Assembly (NCBI GenBank): GCA_020433835.1
Contig: JAGRBY010000250.1
Coordinates: 1 to 9,537, forward strand
Direction of reading: 5' to 3'
Length of the DNA stretch: 9,537 bases
DNA from: Anaerolineae bacterium
GTDB lineage: Bacteria; Chloroflexota; Anaerolineae; 4572-78; J111
Positions 5,932 through 9,537 of the stretch are shown piece by piece (positions within the stretch are counted from its first letter, which is position 1; each line of letters opens with the position of its first letter). A program made the translations under genes and the position numbers. The notes under the pieces are model-generated. The model was not told where the DNA came from, made no database searches, and saw nothing but the letters and a program-made list of their open reading frames with translations.

Positions 5932-8052
5932 ATGAAACACACTTCTTCATCCGATAACTCGCTGGTTCAAGCATTAAAAAACCAAGTAGAGTCTAATGCC
6001 GATAAGGCGGTTCTGACATTTCTTCAAGCCGATCAAACCGTTCGGACAGTTACCTACGCCCAACTCGATCACGATGCTACCCAATATGCGCAAACTCTAC
6101 ACCATCAGGGTGTTGCTCCTCATGATGTTGTTGCCCTCATTTTCGATCACGGCTATGAACTTGTGGCCGCATTTTGGGGAGCGGTCTATTTGGGCGCTAT
6201 TCCCACTATTTTTCCCTATGTTACGCCCCAGACATTACCTACAATCTATAAAGAACGCGTGGAGCCACTGCTCGAATTTAGTCAGGCAAAAGCCATCATG
6301 ACCGATACAACGCTCAAAGCGACATTGTCGGATAATCTGACTCATACCGGGTACCTAATTTTAACTGTTGATGAGGTTACCAATACAGCCGACATCGATA
6401 GCCCACTTAATCTCATGGGTGGCACCGAAACAGCCTATATTCAATTTAGCGGCGGCACTACGGGGCGACCAAAAGGCGTTGTACTATCGCATCAGGCTGT
6501 TCTAAACCATATTCAATCGTTATCAGCATCATTTCCTTTCACGGCGGCTGATGTTAGCGTAGGTTGGCTGCCGCTTTATCACGATATGGGGCTGGTGACC
6601 CAAATGTTGCTGCCCTTGCTTGTAGGCGGGACGGCGGTTTTCATTCCGCCCGCATATTGGATTCGCCATCCCGAGAGTTTATTTCAGGCCATCGATAAAT
6701 ATAAAGGCACGATGAGTTGGATGCCTAATTTTGCCTTTTCTTACTGTGCTCGTCGGGTGCAGAATAACTATTTGCAGGGGCTTGATTTAAGCAGTTGGTC
6801 GCTTTTGGGCAACGGCTCTGAGCCGGTGCAGTTGAAAAGTATCGAGCAGTTTAGCCGACGATTCGAGCCGTACGGTTTTCAGCCGGAAGCGCTGATGGTG
6901 GGCTATGGGATGGCTGAAAATGTGGTGGGCCTCTCCGTTACACCGCCCGGTCAGTATCCTCAGGTTGATTGGATTTCCATTGATGCTTTGCAAACACAGC
7001 AGCAGGCACTCCCGCGTTCTGCCTACGCTGAAGACGCTACCCCTATTTTAAGCTGCGGTTACCCTATTCAAGATATTGAGCTAGAAGTTGTTGATGTTGA
7101 GGGCAACGCGCTCGAAGAGCGACACGTTGGCGAGGTGATTTTTACAAGCAACGCCTTGCTGACGGAATATTATCGCCAACCCGATTTAACTGCCCAGGCG
7201 TTGCGCGACGGTTGGTTGTATACGGGTGATCTTGGCTACAAGTTGGATGGGCAATTGTATATTTGTGGTCGGCTTAAAGATGTCATTATTGTTGAAGGGA
7301 AGAATATTCAGCTCCATTATATTGAAACCATAGCCCAAACCGTTGTCGGCTCTGCCGGAGGATTGGCGGCTGCTTTTGGGGTATTTGATGAACAGTCGGG
7401 AACGGAACGTGCTGTCTTGGTTTGCGAACTCTTAAATGACGCGGATAAGCTGAAACAGAACCAATTGGCCCTGCAAATTCGCCAGCGGGTATTTGCACAG
7501 CTCGATGTATCGCTGGCCGATATTCAGTGGGTACCCAAAGGATGGATCATCAAGACCACCAGCAGCAAAATCTCTCGCACGGCGAACCGGCAGAAATATG
7601 GCGATGAAGCCCGGCAACCGGCAGCCGCGACGGGCAATAAACAGGGCTGGTCCGCGTTACAAGAGATACCCTCTCCCCAACGCCGATCATTTTTATTCGC
7701 GTACATTTCTACCCAAACCGCCGAGATTTTGGGGCTTGATCGAACCACGCCGCTTTCGCCTCGGCAGGGTTTTCTGGAATTAGGCATAACATCGTTGCAA
7801 TCCGTTGCGTTGAAAAACCGCATTGAAATTGGACTGGGCTGCCGATTGCCTGATACCGCTGCTTTTGATTTTCCAACACTCGATACGTTGGTCGATTTTC
7901 TGCTTCAAACCCTATTCCCGCAAGAACAAACTGTATCGCCATCGACACCTTCCGATGAGATTGATTCGCTTCTAGCCGCAATTGAGGCTTTATCGGAGGA
8001 AGATGTGAAACAAAAACTTATTGAACATCGGTCAAAAAAGGGGAACAGTTAA
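5932..8052 (+). CDS. Fatty-acyl-AMP ligase (FAAL) fused to C-terminal acyl carrier protein
   Basis: Activates a fatty acid with ATP to acyl-AMP, then loads it on its own ACP domain. Length is 706 residues. The adenylation domain covers about 10-575: P-loop SGGTTGRPKG (173-182), WLPLYHDMGL, PNFAF followed by C-x-RR, LDLSSW with NGSEPV, YGMAEN, TGDLGY, and GRLKDVII-x-GKNI. The LPLYHDMGL / PNFA / LDLSSW / NG-EPV set and the ILSCGYP segment after a variable insert are FAAL hallmarks and separate it from ordinary acyl-CoA synthetases. The A10 lysine is K546 (TTSSKISR). An ACP of about 75 residues follows; S621 in LGITSLQ is the predicted phosphopantetheine site, with T in place of the common D before S. 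The tail (677-706) is acidic/basic and helical, resembling PKS docking peptides. It is the last gene of the operon; no PKS or NRPS module is in view. Confidence 0.9.
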   Translation: MKHTSSSDNSLVQALKNQVESNADKAVLTFLQADQTVRTVTYAQLDHDATQYAQTLHHQGVAPHDVVALIFDHGYELVAAFWGAVYLGAIPTIFPYVTPQTLPTIYKERVEPLLEFSQAKAIMTDTTLKATLSDNLTHTGYLILTVDEVTNTADIDSPLNLMGGTETAYIQFSGGTTGRPKGVVLSHQAVLNHIQSLSASFPFTAADVSVGWLPLYHDMGLVTQMLLPLLVGGTAVFIPPAYWIRHPESLFQAIDKYKGTMSWMPNFAFSYCARRVQNNYLQGLDLSSWSLLGNGSEPVQLKSIEQFSRRFEPYGFQPEALMVGYGMAENVVGLSVTPPGQYPQVDWISIDALQTQQQALPRSAYAEDATPILSCGYPIQDIELEVVDVEGNALEERHVGEVIFTSNALLTEYYRQPDLTAQALRDGWLYTGDLGYKLDGQLYICGRLKDVIIVEGKNIQLHYIETIAQTVVGSAGGLAAAFGVFDEQSGTERAVLVCELLNDADKLKQNQLALQIRQRVFAQLDVSLADIQWVPKGWIIKTTSSKISRTANRQKYGDEARQPAAATGNKQGWSALQEIPSPQRRSFLFAYISTQTAEILGLDRTTPLSPRQGFLELGITSLQSVALKNRIEIGLGCRLPDTAAFDFPTLDTLVDFLLQTLFPQEQTVSPSTPSDEIDSLLAAIEALSEEDVKQKLIEHRSKKGNS

Positions 8053-8081
8053 ATTCTCAGAGAGGCATCCTTCTGGGAATT
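8052..8081 (+). terminator. Hairpin between convergent genes, possible bidirectional terminator
   Basis: AATTCTCAGA (8052-8061) pairs with TCTGGGAATT (8072-8081) over 10 bp with one G-T wobble, and AGG/CCT inside add 3 bp around a CAT loop, with a single bulged G at 8062. It sits exactly between the FAAL stop (8050-8052) and the radical SAM stop (8091-8093). No T-run follows on the + strand; on the - strand a T6 run (complement of 8034-8039) comes about 12 nt after the stem. It is therefore not a textbook intrinsic terminator, but the location favours a role in ending convergent transcripts or protecting 3' ends. Confidence 0.5.
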
Positions 8082-8090
8082 CAGGGGCAT

Positions 8091-9188
8091 TTACGTTCGG
8101 GCAAAGATGCACTTGCGGCAAATGAAATTATCCGGGGCCTTTTCACGGCCGTAACTCCAGCGCCGGTAGCGGGCCAGTTCAGATCCGGCCAACACTTCGG
8201 CCACGGTTTGCCGGGTTAAATCGCCCACAACATACTGCTCTCCGTAATCCTGGCAGCACAAGACACAACTGCCCTGGGCCGTGATGTGCAGGTGGTGCAG
8301 TGGCCGAGATCCCATCTGTTCACATCCCCGCAGTATGAGGTGGGCAGGTGTCGATTTCATTTCTAAAGCTAAGTATTGGGCGCGGTCGTTGGCCTTAAAC
8401 GACGCAATTTGAAATCGAGACCCGGCAAAACGGGCCGCAATTTCTTGATAATCAGCCCGATGCTGATCATCGCCGCGCCCTAACACAACGATTTTCATGA
8501 GAGGTGCCACCGGCAAATCTTTGATGTAGTCCAGATGACGCAGAACCAAATTAAGGTGATCTTTGCCTCGATCATGGCGATAATGGTGCTGATTTAACGT
8601 TGATAGATTAACCGACAAATATCCCAGCCCCCCCATCTCGATGATGGTGTCGATCCGTTCCAGAGTCAACCCGCTGCCGTTAGTCAACACAGCCGGAACC
8701 AAGCCATATGATCGTAAGATTTCAACCTGTTTGACAAAATGTTTGTCGATGGTGGGTTCGTTATAGTTGTTCATAAATACCGCTTCGAGCGTGTTTTTGT
8801 AATCAGCCAATTGGAGAGCAATACGCTCATACAACTCAAGCGGCATAAAATGGTGCTGACGCGGAGCAACCGATACCGGACAGAAATAGCAGGCTTGATT
8901 GCAGACTGAATGGGCTTCGAGGGAAACATACTTGAGTCGGAAACGACCGTCTAAATCGACGTGGGTGGGAACCAGCCAGCCTTGCTGAACCAAAAAATCT
9001 TTGTCCACATGCGGTATCTGGTTAAGCCTGACCTTGCGTTTGTATAGATTGCGCAAGGTTTGATAAGCCGGTTCACCCTTTCGAAGCCGTTGGTCGGTTA
9101 GGGGATTGTAAAAGTTGTCGGCTTCAACATGGAGATAAGGGTCTACCTGCCAATCGTTCTGTTGATCATTAGACAAAATGTGATCCAT
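8091..9188 (-). CDS. Radical SAM/SPASM protein with N-terminal PqqD/RRE-like domain
   Basis: Radical SAM enzyme of 365 residues. The S-adenosylmethionine-cleaving [4Fe-4S] cluster is held by C96-x3-C100-x2-C103 in CNQACYFCP. NNYNEPTID (140-148) occupies the place of the GGE motif, and LTNGSGLT (168-175) is the usual following strand. The C-terminal region is a SPASM-type auxiliary-cluster domain: C289, C308, C311, C312, then VVGDLTRQTVAEVLAGSELARYR, C357 and C360. Residues about 15-75 read as beta strands and helices ending in FLVQQGWLVP, like PqqD/RRE winged helices that bind a peptide leader, though several SPASM enzymes carry such a domain without a peptide substrate. Known relatives modify peptides, proteins or sugars; the substrate here is unknown. 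It converges on the glycan operon. The ATG at 9188 has no clear Shine-Dalgarno, so the start is moderately sure. Confidence 0.88.
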   Translation of the reverse strand: MDHILSNDQQNDWQVDPYLHVEADNFYNPLTDQRLRKGEPAYQTLRNLYKRKVRLNQIPHVDKDFLVQQGWLVPTHVDLDGRFRLKYVSLEAHSVCNQACYFCPVSVAPRQHHFMPLELYERIALQLADYKNTLEAVFMNNYNEPTIDKHFVKQVEILRSYGLVPAVLTNGSGLTLERIDTIIEMGGLGYLSVNLSTLNQHHYRHDRGKDHLNLVLRHLDYIKDLPVAPLMKIVVLGRGDDQHRADYQEIAARFAGSRFQIASFKANDRAQYLALEMKSTPAHLILRGCEQMGSRPLHHLHITAQGSCVLCCQDYGEQYVVGDLTRQTVAEVLAGSELARYRRWSYGREKAPDNFICRKCIFART

Positions 9189-9221
9189 AAAGTCAGTTTA
9201 CTACAAGACATGGGCAGCGCA

Positions 9222-9255
9222 TAATTGCGATAAAGCGTGAAGCGCATCGCAATTA
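9222..9255. repeat. Near-perfect palindrome upstream of the radical SAM gene
   Basis: TAATTGCGAT (9222-9231) and ATCGCAATTA (9246-9255) are perfect 10-bp inverted arms. Inside the 14-nt spacer, GCG (9235-9237) and CGC (9243-9245) pair again around TGAAG, giving 13 pairs in total. The element lies 34-67 bp before the radical SAM start codon. Possible roles are an operator for a dimeric regulator, a 5' leader hairpin in the radical SAM mRNA, or a member of a dispersed palindromic repeat family. The base pairing is certain; the function is not. Confidence 0.65.
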
Positions 9256-9261
9256 AAGAAT

Positions 9262-9319
9262 AGGTGTGGACCGCCGAGGGTACTGAAACTATTGTTTGAT
9301 TGTAGAAGTAAGGTGTGGA
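9262..9319. repeat. 9-bp direct repeat AGGTGTGGA, two copies
   Basis: AGGTGTGGA occurs at 9262-9270 and 9311-9319, starts 49 bp apart, upstream of the radical SAM gene. The spacing is close to, but not exactly, five helical turns. It could be a paired regulator site or chance; only two copies are present. Confidence 0.3.
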
Positions 9320-9452
9320 AGTATTGGGTCGAGGCATAAGCAAGATAAAAATTTACTATTTCTTATGACTGTTCAGCGTCTCAACCTCACCCCATAACCA
9401 GAACGCATCCGTGCAGCTAGGGAGCATTTCAGTTTTGGGGCAACCGGTCTCA

Positions 9453-9504
9453 TTGAAACACTGAAACACTGAACATGTTGATTTCACTGAATTCAGCCTT
9501 TCAA
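9453..9504. repeat. Tandem 8-mer within an imperfect 52-bp dyad
   Basis: TGAAACAC is repeated head to tail at 9454-9461 and 9462-9469, with a partial third copy starting at 9470. The same bases form one side of an imperfect dyad: TTGAAA (9453-9458) with TTTCAA (9499-9504), CTGAA (9461-9465) with TTCAG (9492-9496), and TGAA (9470-9473) with TTCA (9483-9486). Perfect small palindromes AACATGTT (9472-9479) and CTGAATTCAG (9487-9496) lie inside. A T6 run follows at 9514-9519. It could be a leader structure or regulator site for a gene beyond the right edge. Confidence 0.4.
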
Positions 9505-9531
9505 CGCGTGCGATTTTTTGATAGAGGATTG

Positions 9532-9537
9532 ATGAGA
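9532..9537 (+). CDS. Possible start of a further + strand gene, cut by the window edge
   Basis: An AGAGGA ribosome-binding-site-like sequence (9523-9528) precedes an ATG at 9532 by a short spacing, and the upstream 340 bp is non-coding with regulatory-looking repeats. Only two codons (Met, Arg) are visible, so nothing can be said about the product and the call may be wrong. Confidence 0.25.

Larger units (their letters stand above)
9189..9537. other. Non-coding region of 349 bp upstream of the radical SAM gene
   Basis: No convincing gene fills this stretch. It lies upstream of the radical SAM gene on the - strand and upstream of whatever follows the right edge on the + strand, so it should hold divergent promoters. 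I could not find a clear -35/-10 pair for either direction. What it does hold is listed separately: a 34-bp palindrome, a 9-bp direct repeat, an 8-bp tandem repeat within a larger dyad, and a possible ribosome-binding site and ATG at the right end. Confidence 0.6.

Noticed and set aside
7486..8052. FAAL-ACP as a broken NRPS or PKS module
   Set aside because: The frame is intact, the A10 lysine and ACP serine are present, and the gene ends cleanly with a stop after a normal ACP tail; free-standing FAAL-ACP fusions are a known architecture.
9143..9343. 66-codon - strand ORF overlapping the radical SAM start
   Set aside because: It overlaps the first 46 bases of a clearly real gene in another frame, runs through the 34-bp palindrome, and has no recognisable motif or ribosome-binding site.
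9373..9453. 26-codon - strand ORF upstream of the radical SAM gene, considered as a peptide precursor
   Set aside because: It is short and very basic with one Cys, has no ribosome-binding site, and overlaps the repeat region; nothing supports it as a real precursor.

Overview
The window is a bacterial surface-glycan locus. Six genes on the + strand are tightly packed and co-directional, and they face one convergent gene on the - strand. GC content is middling and the start/stop architecture is typically bacterial: ATGA and 8-nt overlaps, and AGGA/GAGGTGA ribosome-binding sites. No rRNA, tRNA, CRISPR array or transposase is visible. The mix of a GT39-like membrane protein, GT4, GT2, methyltransferase, double-lobed GNAT, FAAL-ACP and SPASM radical SAM protein resembles glycan loci of Chloroflexota (Anaerolineae-type filaments) or of filamentous cyanobacteria. 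That taxonomic reading is a low-confidence inference from gene style, not from a marker gene.

Layout. Positions 2-1612: 3' portion of a polytopic membrane protein of the GT-C (PMT/ArnT-like) type; its reading frame is open through the left edge, so the true start lies outside. 1648-2652: GT4 retaining-type glycosyltransferase. 2658-3788: GT2 inverting-type glycosyltransferase with an extra C-terminal domain. 3781-4938: two-domain protein with a divergent, GT2-like N-terminal half and a class I SAM methyltransferase C-terminal half. 4935-5909: GNAT-superfamily acyltransferase. 5932-8052: fatty-acyl-AMP ligase (FAAL) fused to an acyl carrier protein. 8052-8081: hairpin between converging genes. 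8091-9188 (-): radical SAM/SPASM protein with an N-terminal domain that looks like a PqqD/RRE winged helix. 9189-9537: non-coding region with a near-perfect 34-bp palindrome, short repeats, an imperfect 52-bp dyad and, at the right edge, a possible start of another + strand gene.

How they may work together. The + strand genes are spaced -8 to +35 nt apart with no internal terminator seen, so they most likely form one operon. The glycosyltransferases would build an oligosaccharide, the methyltransferase could methylate it or its sugar precursor, and the FAAL would activate a fatty acid as acyl-AMP and load it onto its own C-terminal ACP. The GNAT encoded just upstream is a natural candidate to move that acyl group onto an amino group. 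No polyketide synthase or NRPS is present in the window to use the acyl-ACP, so an acylated glycan or glycolipid is the simplest hypothesis. The radical SAM gene is transcribed toward the operon and is probably regulated separately; its substrate cannot be told from sequence.
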